NCBI RefSeq assembly: GCF_964656455.1
Contig: NC_135715.1
Span: 82,500,414-82,564,413 of the forward strand
Direction: 5' to 3'
Length of the DNA stretch: 64,000 nt
Source: Halichoerus grypus
Taxonomy: Eukaryota; Chordata; Mammalia; Carnivora; Phocidae
Position 1 is the stretch's first letter, and every line of letters starts with the position of its first letter. Positions 47,183 to 58,139 of the stretch are shown in pieces. The notes under the pieces are model-generated. The model did not search any database. It worked only from the letters and a program-made list of their open reading frames with translations, and was not told the DNA's origin. Position numbers and translations under genes: made by a program.

Positions 47183-48137
47183 TAAATAGTACTTTTACTG
47201 AGTAGTTTAAAGGAAGAGGAAAAATGCAAATCCTATAATCCATATACAAAAAGAAGGTGACATTTTTTAATATAATGAATCTAATAGAACTTGCTCAACA
47301 TATTTGGTGCCAACAATAGAAAGACACCATGTACTTAAATCCTTGGGTCACACGTCGTAAAACACAGTGTTCCCTTCTTTATATTTCCATGAACCCAGTC
47401 ACCACCCACCAAACACAATCACTGCCTTCATCTTCAGACACAAAAGGTCCCAAATTCACATTGGGCAATGGCAGTCTAAACAATCCAAATCTCCTTTAGC
47501 TGATTTTCTTTAGCTCTACAACAGAGCAGAGCTCTAAATATGCAAGGTATCACTATTAGGAGAAAGGTAGCTGCTGGTACCGCCACTTATACAGACTCGT
47601 GAGGCTGCATTTACTTTTGCACATGGGAAACCAATATACTGGGAAGAGGTGGGACATCAGTGCCCCATGTCTTCCAGGAGGTCAGGGGGATACTTTAAAA
47701 GGGAGGCAGATGGAAGGACTGTCTGCCTGCACTATTGTCATAGCGCTGCTATGGACTTACTGATGAAGCATCTTGCTTTCCCCCCTGTGTATGTAATTCT
47801 GTGTAAGGATGCAAAATTATTGTCCATACAGGACCTCTGTCTCATTGCATAGTGCAGGGGGGGATCCTTTTAATTGTGGTATAAAAAGAGACCCAAATGA
47901 GTAATGTTTGGGCATTTTTAAACAAAACTTTAAAACCTAATAAAGTCTTTTCTCCAGAACGTTTTCCATCCCCCTGAAAATAAAAGGACTATTTTCAGGC
48001 CACTACAACTCTGGCATAACAGACAATACCACTTCCAGTGGGTCCAGGGTATGGGGACACTGAGTGGATGGCAGAAAGGAGGCAGCTATTTTCCTATCCA
48101 ATCAACACCTCTGAGCACATCCTTGGAAAGGAGGAAG
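47183..48137. other. Unassigned sequence
   Basis: About 950 bp with no recognised gene. The 67-codon ORF at 47649-47852 has no known domain. Confidence 0.35.
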
Positions 48138-48800
48138 GCATGTACTTCCTCCAGACGTCCACAAGCATATGTGGGATGATATCTATGAAATTGGAGGAGT
48201 GGTGTCTCATGTAGGAAATACCTCCAACCACATTTTCTTCCTCTTCTCACCTTCTCTGAGTCCGCTACTGGTCAGATTCCACCCCACAGTCCCTACTGGT
48301 GTGTGTGTATGTGTGTGTGTGTGTGTCTGTGTGAGCACATGCACACTTGCTCATGTGTGCATATGTGTGTACACCAGGGCTCACATCCTGGAGGCCCTGA
48401 AGATGACAGCCCCACCTACAGAGGGATGGGCAATAGCTTCCCAAGATCTTAGGCCTTTCAATTTCCAAAGCAAACTGTAAAGGAGGGGTTGGAGCCTTGG
48501 CCCTTGAAGGTCAGAATCCACCCTTACCCCTAGAGTCTGCCTGTCCTGTGCTGTGAGCCATTACCTCCTTTCCAATGGGTGTGATGTGGATGGGGGGCCA
48601 CTCAGTGGGTTGCCATGACCTCGTTCCTCCTCAGACAAGAACGTGCTGGAATGCCTCCTGTAGGATATCAATGCTCACCCTCACCCCCACACCATCTCCC
48701 TCTCTGTAGCCACTTACTTCAACATGACCTCTTCCAAAGCCCCCAGTGAATGTCTGGTTCAGCCTTCTTACCAGTCTGTGATTCTGGGCAAGGCACTGAC
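48138..48800 (-). repeat. Inverted duplication, copy 2 (with GT microsatellite)
   Basis: This is the reverse complement of 37093-37788, with roughly 80-85% shared bases by eye. Its GT run (about 48298-48332) corresponds to a shorter GT-rich part of copy 1 near 37560-37620. The match ends at GCATGTACTTCCTCCAGAC on the left and at CTTACCAGTCTGTGATTCTG on the right. The two copies are about 10.3 kb apart. Confidence 0.85.
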
Positions 48801-48849
48801 CCGGCAGGGGTCTTCCCCTTCTCCCCTCAGTGGCTCCCGCCGATCCCCA

Positions 48850-49335
48850 ACTCCTGTGTACACATCCTTGTGTAACCCCCTCCCTTGGAGTGTGATCTGG
48901 ACGTAGTGATTCACTTCCATTCCACAGAACATGGCAACATGACCCAAAGCCCCTTCCGAGAATCGGTTATAAAAGCTCCGTGCCCGGCCCCGTGCTGACC
49001 CTGATCCGTGTTCTCGCTCAGATCCCCACACTGGGAAACAAGCCCCTATGTGGAACCATGACACAGGCATGTGCACGTGGCCTAGCACCGAGGGCCAACA
49101 ACAGACAGAAGAACTCAGGCCTTCGAGATGGACTGAATCCCGCCAACACCCCTAAGTGAGCTCGGGTTCTAAGTGAAGCAGGTCCTGCCTTGGTGTTGTC
49201 AACAGCCCCAACCTCCTGAGAGGCTCTGGTAGGAGCCCCCAGCTGAGCACTGCTGGGGTCCTGATCCCCGGAGACTGTGACCCAGTGAGTGTTTGTGGGC
49301 GAAGCCACCGAGTGTGGGGAGATGTGGTGTGACCC
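48850..49335 (+). mobile_element. Ancient LTR of ERVL-MaLR type (MLT1-like)
   Basis: Word order fits a mammalian MLT1 LTR: GTGTAACCCCCTCCC, GTGATCTGGACGTAGTGATT, GAGAATCGGTTATAAAAG (TATA-like), CGGAGACTGTGACCCAGTGA, and GAAGCCACCGAGTGTGGGGA. It is strongly diverged, as expected for insertions older than the carnivore radiation. No internal region is visible. Confidence 0.6.
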
Positions 49336-49860
49336 AGCACTAGGAGCAGGGCACTGAGACTGTCCACCTGCCCCAGGCCCTGCCCCTCCTCCTCTCCCTC
49401 TCTGCTCTCCTCCTCAGCTTCCTCCAGCCACCCTGGCCTCCTTTCTAACCTCCACTCTGGCAACATCAACTTGGGCCTCCACTCCTCTGCAGCGTGGTGC
49501 CCTCTGCTGGCTGCATATACTTGGATTTGTGCTGGGGTGTCTCCTTGGCCTGCCTCAGGAAATCTCAATGTCACCTCAGCACGGCCTTGTCAGACCCCTC
49601 ACCTGCCGGAGCTCGGGACCCAGTTGTCGCCCCTGCTCTCTTCCTATGGAGCAACTGCTCTTTTCATTCACGTTTTTCATTCATGTTTGTCCATCTTCCC
49701 TCTAGACCCTGAGCTCCTAGAGGGGGAACCCGGGTGGCTGAGAAGCACCTGCATCATCTGAGTGCTCGGGGCACAGCGGCTGATGAACAGGCCAGAGGAT
49801 CCATCCCACCACCGACCAGCTCAACTGTTGGAGCCTAATTGATTTGGGTCCTTTGGAAGT
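49336..49860. other. Unassigned, possible L2 3' fragment
   Basis: This is mostly unclassified. The part at about 49690-49740 (CTAGACCCTGAGCTCCTAGA) resembles the conserved 3' region of an L2 LINE, but the match is short. Confidence 0.3.
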
Positions 49861-49864
49861 CCTT

Positions 49865-49977
49865 TTGTTTTCTTTTGTTTTGTGTTTTAAGTAAACTCTG
49901 TGTTCGATGTGGGGCTCAAACTCACCACCCCGAGATCCAGCGCCATGTGTCCTACTGACTGAGGAAGCCAGGTGCCC
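49865..49977 (-). mobile_element. Can-SINE head fragment, minus strand
   Basis: TAAGTAAACTCTGTGTTCGA, TGGGGCTCAAACTCACC, CGAGATCCAGCGCCATGTG and GAAGCCAGGTGCCCC form a reversed old Can-SINE head. Confidence 0.8.
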
Positions 49978-50337
49978 CTTTGGTCATTTTTAAAGCTACT
50001 AGGCTGATAACTATTGAAGTTAACTTCGTGATTTCAACATTTAGCAGGTATATTTCGTTATGCTGAATTACCAAATATCTCCCCAAGTTTCGGTAGCATG
50101 TCACCATGGATTCCCCCACATGACAGCGCTGAGTGGCTGTTCAGATGGGAGATGGAGCGCCTTCCTGTGGTCATTCAGGACCCCAGGGTCCCTGCACCGT
50201 GGGCCTTCTCCCTCCCTGGGAGGTCATGTACCTCTGCAGCCGTGAGCACAAGGGGGAAGATGACAAAGATATACATACAGGAGAGTGTTCCTAGCCAGGT
50301 CTAAAAGGCTCAAAATGTCCACCTTCATGCTCAATCT

Positions 50338-50430
50338 TTTATTTTTTGGGGGGATTTTATTTATTTATGAGAGAGAAAAAAGCACAAACAGAGGGGAGGG
50401 GGCAGAAGGGAGAAGGAGAACCAGAGAGAT
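50338..50430 (-). mobile_element. Can-SINE tail fragment, minus strand
   Basis: GGGATTTTATTTATTTATGA, a GAGAGA tract, AAGCACAAACAGAGGGGAGG and GGAGAAGGAGAACC form the reversed 3' half of a Can-SINE. The head is missing. Confidence 0.75.
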
Positions 50431-50686
50431 GCTGGGGGTGAGGAGGATAGGGGGTGGCTTAATGGGCCTGTGGAGGGAACAGCTTGGGCCACGCAGAGCA
50501 AGCCTCCATCGACTGTGGTTGGGCCGGGAGCAGTGAGTAGTCCCAGATCCCTGTCCCCATGGCCTGCAGTCTGGGGAGACCTCCCAGTGATTGGTTCTTG
50601 GACTCAGACAACATTGAGTGGTGGAAAAAGTTTCCTTTATTTAGAAGGGACCTGGGAAGCCCATCAGGCTGATGATACTTTCTTTT

Positions 50687-50785
50687 CTGGGAGCTACAGC
50701 ACCAGCCCCAGAGCGAGATCCGGAACCAGCGCAAGAACTGGGCCCAGCTCCCGCTGTGGCCCCTGCTGCAGCTTCCGAGCCCGAG
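50687..50785 (+). pseudogene. Possible RALGDS-like proline/glutamate linker remnant
   Basis: One plus frame reads APAPERDPEPAQELGPAPA and continues with alanine/proline/glutamate repeats for about 30 residues. RALGDS has a PAPEPEP-type linker between its REM and catalytic domains, and a RALGDS-like pseudoexon lies upstream on the same strand. No flanking exon sequence supports it, and composition alone could give such a frame. Confidence 0.35.
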
Positions 50786-50799
50786 TGCCGCGGGTGGGG

Positions 50800-51660
50800 A
50801 TGAGTGTGAGGGGCATATGGCTGAGGATACAGCAGAGGGGAGGCACCCGGCTTAAGGAGGCTACTGCAAAGTTTTATAAGCAAAGAAGTGCCAAGTTAAA
50901 ACTTTTAGAAGTCTCCTACTGTGGGGGATGACCCTGGCTTAAAGGTGTTCAAGTGGGGAAGCAGGGTGGAGTCCCCGCTGTGACAGCGTGATCTCAGGAT
51001 CCCGGGGGTCACAAGAAGAGCGGGTGGGGCCTGAATGCTTCAGAGTTCCCAGACGTCAGATCGGGAAGGCTGGCTGAAAGCCGCGAGTCTAGGTGCTGGC
51101 TTCCTGCTCTATGTAGCCCTAAACCACGAATCCCAGCACGGTTGCGGGGTGGCTTTCCTGGGAGGGGTCCAGCAAAAAGCAGAAGCATGGCAAGCCCTCC
51201 AACACCCAGGACGTACAGCGTGGGTCTGGGCCACAGGAATCCATAGAACCTGGAGTTGGAACTCGGTCTCGGGCCTGAGATAGGAACACTTCGTCACTGG
51301 CAGGTGAACACAGAGTTCTGACAGAAACCGGGGAGGTAAGACAGACTGCTTTTCTGTGAGGGCTCACTGAAGAGCTGGGGGGCAAATTTTCAGCTCCTGG
51401 GTAGGGAGCAGGGTGCAGCCATATTCATCCCGCCCATTGGGGCCGCAAGCCTTCAGGGAGTAAAACAGCGCCACATCCTGGAATCCAGAGCCGCTTACAC
51501 TGAGGCCTGCCTCTGCTGGGAGAGGGGCATTTGCACCAGTTGAAGTACACCTGAGGATCAGTGCTCAGGGCCCTCCCCCTGAAGGCCAGCACAAACCATT
51601 CAGTCCTGTCATGTTTACCGATCAGAGAGGGGTGCAAAGCTTCAGCTCCCAGGGGAAACA
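50800..51660. other. Unassigned GC-richer sequence
   Basis: About 860 bp. Several short overlapping ORFs occur on both strands, none with a known domain. No repeat is recognised. Confidence 0.35.
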
Positions 51661-51803
51661 CTAGTAGCATTCTTTGTATTTTTTTTTTAACGTTTTATTT
51701 TTTTCAGGTATTTTTTCTTATTTTTCCGTCTTTTTTATTATTAGTTTGTTTGATTCCTTTCATTGTATTTTTTTTTCTTTCTTCTATTCTTTTCTGGACA
51801 CAA

Positions 51804-52990
51804 TGACGAGATGGAGAAATGCACGCCAAAATAAAGAACAGGATGTAGTACTCACTACCAGGTATTTAATCACTATGGATATAAGTCAAATATCTGAACT
51901 AGAATTTAAAACAATGATTAGAAAGATACTAGATGGGTTAAAAAAAATCGTAGGAGACATTAGAGAATCCCTCATTGTAGAAATAAAAGAACCAAAATCT
52001 AGACAGGCCCAAATTAAAAATGCTATTACAGAGATTCAGTCCCCAACGAAGACTATTAAAAGGATGGCAAAGAGGGCACCTGGGTGGCTCAGTTGGTTAA
52101 GCGACTGCCTTCGGCTCAGGTCATGATCCTGGAGTCCCGGGATCGAGTCCCACATCAGGCTCCCTGCTCGGCGGGGAGTCTGCTTCTCCCTCTGACCCTC
52201 CCCCCCTCATGCTCTCTCTCTCTCATTCTCTCTCTCTCTCTCTCAAATAAATAAATAAAATCTTTAAAAAAAAAAAAAAAAAAAGGATGGCAAAGAGGCA
52301 GAAGAGTAAGTCACCAATATAGAAGATAAAATAATGGAAAATAAAGAAGCTAAAAAAGAGAGAAAGAAAAATATTGGATCACAAAGGGAGATTTTGAGAA
52401 CTCAGTACTTCCCTAAAGTGAAAAAATATCCGGATAATAGGGGTCCCAGAAGATGAGGAGAGGGACAGAGGGGGAGAAGGTTTATTTCAACTAATTGGAG
52501 CTGAGGACTTCCCAACTCTGGGGAAGGAAACATGTACTCAAGTCCAGGAGGCACAGAGAACCCCTCTCAAAATCAATAAAAATGTGTCACCATCTTGACA
52601 TATAATAGTCAAGCTTTCAAATTTCAGTGATAAAGAGAAAATCCTGAAAGCAGCTCAGGACAAGAGGGCCTTAACCGACAAGGGTAGATACATAGGTCCA
52701 GCAGCACACCTGTCCACGGAGACCTGGCAGCCCAGAAAGCACTGCATGATATATTCAATGTGCTAATGGGAAACTTACGCAGTCAAGAACACTTCATCCG
52801 GGGAGCGTGTCATTCAGAGTAGAAGGAGAGATAAAGTATTTCCAGGACAAACAAAAAGTTAAGGATTATGAACACTAAACCAACCCCAAAAGAAATATTT
52901 TTGGGGATCCTTTGAGTGGAGAGAGAGCCCAAAGGTAACAAAAATCCAGAAAGGAACAGAGACAATCTAGAGAAACAGCACCTTTGCAGG
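51804..52990 (+). pseudogene. L1 copy 4 ORF1 remnant
   Basis: The frame starts MTRWRNARQNKEQDVVLTTR and continues with DISQISELEFKTMIRKILDG. It is cut by the SINE at 52075. After the SINE, ORF1 text resumes with stops and a VPEDEE-like region coding change near 52440. It is homologous to the ORF1 at 5107-5968 and is inactive. Confidence 0.85.
52075..52280 (+). mobile_element. Can-SINE inserted in L1 copy 4
   Basis: A young Can-SINE runs GCACCTGGGTGGCTCAG, GGGATCGAGTCCCACATCAG, a CT-rich tract, AAATAAATAAATAAAATC and a long A tail. It is flanked by AAAAGGATGGCAAAGAG at 52058-52074 and 52281-52297, a perfect 17 bp target duplication, so this is one of the youngest events in the window. Confidence 0.97.
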
Positions 52991-52997
52991 TAAATCA

Positions 52998-55120
52998 ATG
53001 GCACTGAATTCATTCCTTTCAATAATTTACTCTGATGTAAATGGACTCAGTGCTCCAATCAAAAGACATAGGCTATCAGCATGGATTAAAAAACAAAACA
53101 AAACAACAACAACAAAAAAACAAGACCTATCAATATGCTGCTCACAAGTGACTCATTGTAGAGCCAAAGACACATCCAGATTGAAATTGAGGGCATGGAG
53201 AATCCTTTATCACACTAATGGACATGAAAAGAAAGCTGGAGGAGCCATCCTCATACATCAGAAAAAAACAGATTTTAAACCAAAGCCTATTATAAGAGAT
53301 AAAGAAAGATACTATATCATAATAAAAGGGTCTATCCAACCAAAAGATCTAACAATTATAAGTATTTATGCCCCTAAGTTGGGAGCAGCCACATATATAC
53401 ACCAATGAATAACAAAATTAAAGAAACTCACTGATAATAATACAAAACTAGTAGAGGTCTTTAAAACCCCACTCACAGCAAGGGACAGATCATCTAAGCA
53501 GAAGATCAACAAGGAAACAAGGGCTTTGAATGACACAGTGGACCAGTGGGACTGCACAGAGATATTCAGAGCATTGCCTCCTAAAACAGCAGAAAACACA
53601 TACTTCTGGAGTGTACATGGAACATTCCCCGGAACAGATCACATACTGGGTGAGAAATTAGGTCTCACTAGTACAAAAAGATTGACATCATACCATGCAT
53701 ATTTTTAGACCACAGTGGTATGAATCTTGAAGTTAACCACAAGAAAAAATATGGAAGGACCACAAATACGTGGAGGTTAAAGAGCATCCTACTGAAGAAT
53801 GAAAGGAGAACAAGGAAATTAAAGAAGAATTAAAAAAATACATGGAAGCAAATGACAGCAGGACAACTCAGAGCCTTTCAGATACAGCAAAGGCGGTCCT
53901 AAGAGGGAAGTATATAGCAATATAAGCGTTCCTCAAAAAACAAGTTATTATTCTCCAATACACGACCTAACCCAGGAATGGACCCACAACTCTATGGTCA
54001 ATTAATCTTTGACAAAGGGGGAAGGAATAGCCAATAGAAAAAAGACAGTCTCTTCAACAGATGGTGTTGGGAAAATTGGACAGCCACATGCAAAAAAAAA
54101 AAAAAGAAAGAAAAAACGAACCCAGACCACTTTCTTACACCATACACAAAAATAAACTCAAAATGCATAAAAGACCTAAATATGAGGAAGGAATCCATCA
54201 AAATCAAAATCCATCAAAAAGACGAGAACACAAGCAACAACCTCTTTGACCTTGGCCACAACAACTTCTTCCTAGACATGTCTCTAGAGGCAAGGGAAAC
54301 AAAACCAAACATGAACCATTGGGACTTCCTCAGGAAAAAAAAGCTTTTGCACAGCAAAAGAAACAATCAACAAAACTAAAAGGCAGCCTACACAATGGGA
54401 GAAGATATTTGCAACTGACCTCTCAAGTAAAGGCCTAGTCTCCAAAATCTAGGAAGAACTCATCAAACTCAACCTCCAAAACCCAAAAAATCCAATCAAG
54501 AAATTGCCAGAAGACATGAACAGACAAATCTACAATAGAACACATAAATGGCTGACAGACACATGAAAAAAAGGCTCAATATTGCTCTTCATCAGAGTAA
54601 TACAAATCAAAACCATAATGAGATACCACCTCACACCAGTCAGATGGCTAAACTGAACAGCTCAGGAAACAACATATGTTAGCGAGGATGCAGAGAAAGG
54701 GGAACCCTCTTACACTGCAGGTGGGAATGTCAACTGGTGCCGCCACTCTCGGAATAGTATGAAGGTTCCTCAGAAACTTAAAACTAGAACTACCCTATGA
54801 CCCAGCAATTGCACTACTAGGTATGTATCCAAAGGATATAAACGTAGTGATTAGAACGGGCACATGCACCCCAATGTTACTGCACCAATGTCCACAAGAG
54901 CCAAACTATGGAAAGAGCCCTGATGTCCATCGACTGATGAATAGATCAAGAAGACTTGGTATAGATACACAATGGATATTACTCAGCCATCAACAAGAAG
55001 GAAATCTTGCCCCTTGCCACACTGTGAATGGGACTGGAGGGTATTATGCTAAGTGAAATAAGTCATTCAGAGAAAGACAAATACCATAAGATTTCACTCA
55101 TATGTGGAATTTAAGATACA
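52998..55120 (+). pseudogene. L1 copy 4 ORF2 remnant (endonuclease + C-terminus only)
   Basis: The start at 52998 gives MALNSFLSIIYSDVNGLSAP, the L1 endonuclease. Endonuclease frames run to about 53735 with breaks. After the deletion near 53940-53980, the C-terminal region follows, including zinc-knuckle-like text near 54690-54740 and DPAIALLG-type text near 54800. The reverse transcriptase palm with its FADD motif is not present. The gene cannot make an active polymerase. Confidence 0.9.
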
Positions 55121-55499
55121 GAACTGATGAACTTAGGGGAGGGAAGGAAAAATAAAATAGGCTAAAAACAGAGAGGGAGACAAACCATAAGAGATCCTTA
55201 ACTACAGAGAACAAAGTGAGGGTTGCTGGAGGGGAAGTGGGTTGGGGGATGGGGTAATTGGTGGATGGGCATTAAGGATGGCCCTTGATGTCATGAGCAC
55301 TGGGTGTTATATGCAACTGATGAATCAATAAATTCTACCCCCAAACTGACAATATACTATATGTTAGCTAACTTGAATTTAAATAAAACTAAAAAATACA
55401 AGTAAAAAAAAAAAAAGAGGTGTGCAAAAAATGTAAAAAAATCACTCTTCTCACTAGCTTTTTAAAAATACATAAGTATTTTTCACTTTAAACATGTGT

Positions 55500-55795
55500 T
55501 AATATAAGATGTATGTGGAATTTAAGAAATGAAACAGATGAACATATGGGAAGGGGGAAAAGAAAAAAAAATGAGAGACGGAAACAAGCTACAGGAGACT
55601 CTTAAGGATACAAACTGAGGGTTGATGGAAGGAGGTGGGTGTGCGGTAGGCTAGATGGGTGATGGGTATTAAAGAGGGCACTTGTTGTGATGAGCACTGG
55701 GGTTGTATGTACGTGATGAATCTCTGAATTCTACAACAGAAACCCATTTTGCACTGTATGATCTCTAACTACAATTAAAATTAAACAAACAAACC
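55500..55795 (+). mobile_element. L1 3' UTR fragment
   Basis: The words ATGTGGAATTTAAGAAATGA, ACTGAGGGTTGATGGAAGG, ATGAGCACTGGGGTTGTATG and TACAATTAAAATTAAAC match the L1 3' UTR. It is a 5'-truncated insertion directly after copy 4, in the same orientation. Confidence 0.88.
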
Positions 55796-56550
55796 TGTGT
55801 TAAGATGGGTCAGCCAATACTATTTTAAGTGAATTAAGAAGTATTTTAAATCTTAAAAATTCTAATATTGGAGATATTAATACATGTAACCCACGTAATG
55901 AAAAACTCTTCGATATCTTCAATAATTTTTCAAGTGAGGAAGGGTCTTGAGAGCACAAACTGAGAATTGGGATCCCAGGAATGCCTCCGGCTGTCCTGCC
56001 GGTGGTGGGCCACAAGGGGGCAGCATGCTCCCTGCTACTCACCCACAGGGGTCTCCCCACATCCCTGTCCAGCACTCTTCCCGCTTCCCTTCTTTCCTTC
56101 TCTGCACTCTCCTGAGCTGCACCGCCTCTTCATTACAGGAAGTAACCTTCTAAGCGTGGTGCCATCAAGACCAAGGCAGTCACATATTACTCTGTAAATG
56201 TTCATCAGATGTCTCCTATGCAAAGCTTATCACCCAAGGCTGAGTGCACAGGAGAAGCCCCCTCTCAAAGAGTTAAATAAGTGGTGAGGGAGCGGGACCC
56301 AAAGGCCAGACATTAGAACAGCGACACGGTGATGAGTGCGAAAGCCCTTTATTTTCTATAAAGGACTGAATGTTACTAATAGATTCCTGACCTGACAGGC
56401 AGAGGAAAACCAACAGGGAGATACTGAGATACTGGCCAGGAATGTCTGGAAGGATCTGGAAGCTCAGGGACATAAGAAGGACAAACACCAGGTTCTGAGA
56501 GACATAGAAGAGGAGAGATTGGAAAACTAGAAGCCAGGGAACTGGAAGGG
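55796..56550. other. Unassigned sequence
   Basis: About 750 bp with no recognised repeat or gene. Short ORFs only. Confidence 0.35.
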
Positions 56551-56567
56551 GAACACAGGATTTTTCT

Positions 56568-56767
56568 TTTTTTTTTTTTTTTTAAATTTTATTTATTTTT
56601 GACAGAGAGAGAGAGAGCACAAGCAGAGGAAGCAGCAGGTAGAGGCAGAGGGAGAAGCAGGCTCCCCGCTGAGCAGGGAACCCGATGCGGGGCTGGATCC
56701 CAGGACCCTGAGATCATGACCCGAGCCAAAGGCAGACGCTTAACCGTCTGAGCCACCCAGGCGCCCC
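56568..56767 (-). mobile_element. Can-SINE, young, minus strand
   Basis: A long poly(T) run, TTTATTTATTTTTGACAG, GGGAACCCGATGCGGG, and GAGCCACCCAGGCGCCCC at the far end mark a reversed SINE. GAACACAGGATTTTTCT is repeated perfectly at 56551-56567 and 56768-56784. Confidence 0.97.
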
Positions 56768-56784
56768 GAACACAGGATTTTTCT

Positions 56785-57512
56785 ACTTGGAAGGTGAGGT
56801 TTCCCAGATGTCAGGAGAATTTGAGCAAAGACTCCAAGTAAAATGGGGAGTAGAGGACCTTCGAACTTGGGAGAACGGCCGGTGGGGATCTAAGGAGCAG
56901 GCCTACTGGAGGGGCCTCACTATAGAGACAGGGGCAGGGTCCAAGCTGCCCCCAGCAGTCTGTCTCAGAGACACAGGACACTGGTGGCTGAAGGCCATGA
57001 GCAAGCTAGGTGGCAGTCAGCCTTGGTGTGGACTAGCCCGAAGGGACAGTGGTCTGACTTACCCATGGCCATCCTAATATGCCAGAGACAGAATGTGTAA
57101 TCTGGGGGCGGGGGTGTCAGGAGGCCTGTGGTCAGGAGTCCAGATCCAGAAATCTCCATGGAAGAGCATCTGGGAGTCCTGGGCTGAGATGGAGGGGAGG
57201 AGGACAGGGAAGACGGAGGGAGGGAGGTGTGCAGGAAGAGGCAGCAGGGGGTGTGGCCAGGAAGGGGTTTGGCCCAGGAGCCATCCGCCCTGTGGGAGAG
57301 GGAGCCTGACCTCTCTTGCTGGGGGAGCTGCAGGTAAATGGGGTGGAGGGTGTGGGGGGAGGGAGCAGACAGGGCCCTGGAGCCCTGAGGCATGTGGTAC
57401 TGGGGCAACCCCAACCCCCTCCAGACACCAGCAAAGCCTGGAGGCAGCCCTAGAAATGACTAATGGCCAGCAAGTCTAGCCTCCTCACTTAGTGAAGAAA
57501 AGGGACATAGCC
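56785..57512. other. Unassigned GC-rich sequence
   Basis: About 730 bp. The overlapping ORFs on both strands (around 57000-57480) reflect high GC content and show no known domain. I see no gene. Confidence 0.35.
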
Positions 57513-57757
57513 GATGAACATAGGGGAAAGGAAGGAAAAATGAAATCAGGTGAAAATGAGAGAGAGGCAAACCATCAGAGAGGCTGACCTCTAGGACACA
57601 AACTGAGGGTTGCTGGAGGGGAGATGTGGGGGAAGGATAACTGGGCGATGGGCATTAAGGAGGGCACTTGGTGTCATGAGCACTGGCTGTTACATGCAAC
57701 TGATCAATCGCTAATTCTTTCCGAGAAACTCGGGGGGAAAAAAAAAGAAAAGTAAAG
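57513..57757 (+). mobile_element. L1 3' UTR fragment
   Basis: GATGAACATAGGGGAAAGG, CAAACTGAGGGTTGCTGGAG, GATGGGCATTAAGGAGGGCA, ATGAGCACTGGCTGTTACAT and an A-rich end match the L1 3' UTR seen at 55100-55420. It is 5'-truncated. Confidence 0.9.
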
Positions 57758-58139
57758 GGAGTCCTGGGCAGTGGGATGAATGACTACCCCGAAGGCCACG
57801 CAGAGAGTCTGGCAGAGCTAGGGCTGGGACCCAGTTCCTAGCTCCCCCTTCTGCCATGACCTTTCCCCCAGGGTCCCACAGGCGAAAAGAGGCAGGGCCT
57901 GAAGAGGTCCCACTGTGTGCCTGGGGTCCCCACCCGTCCTTTACACATCAGGAAGGGGTAAGCTTCCCTGGGGGCCCACAGCAGGACAGCTGCGCAGAGG
58001 GGCAGAGACAGCCCCAGTCTTGGTCCTGGGCATGGGGGAAGGAGGACAGGGACAGGACGAGGGCCGCAGGAGCCGCTATCTGCTCACCTGTTTGCCCATT
58101 TGCTTGAACACAGCTAAGGAGACCGCACCCACATCTCCC

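Larger units (their letters stand above)
51665..55420 (+). mobile_element. LINE-1 copy 4, internally deleted, reverse transcriptase missing
   Basis: A plus-strand L1 carries a short 5' leader (51665-51803), ORF1 remnants, a Can-SINE insertion (52075-52280) and ORF2 from 52998. The endonuclease part continues to about 53940. There the sequence jumps from an endonuclease-downstream region (CCTCAAAAAACAAG) to the ORF2 C-terminal third (ATGGACCCACAACTCTATGG, about 53980). The whole reverse transcriptase core is absent. The 3' end has a normal L1 3' UTR and A tail at about 55405-55420. No clear target duplication is seen. Confidence 0.93.

Noticed and set aside
49152..49574. 140-codon minus-strand ORF
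   Set aside because: It lies across MLT1-like LTR sequence and GC-rich DNA with no recognisable domain.
50470..50931. 153-codon plus-strand ORF
   Set aside because: Its reading frame is not the proline/glutamate frame, it has no known domain and it begins in a SINE-adjacent region.
56965..57479. Overlapping ORFs of 128-149 codons on both strands
   Set aside because: High GC content keeps all frames open. No domain, codon pattern or conserved motif favours any of them.
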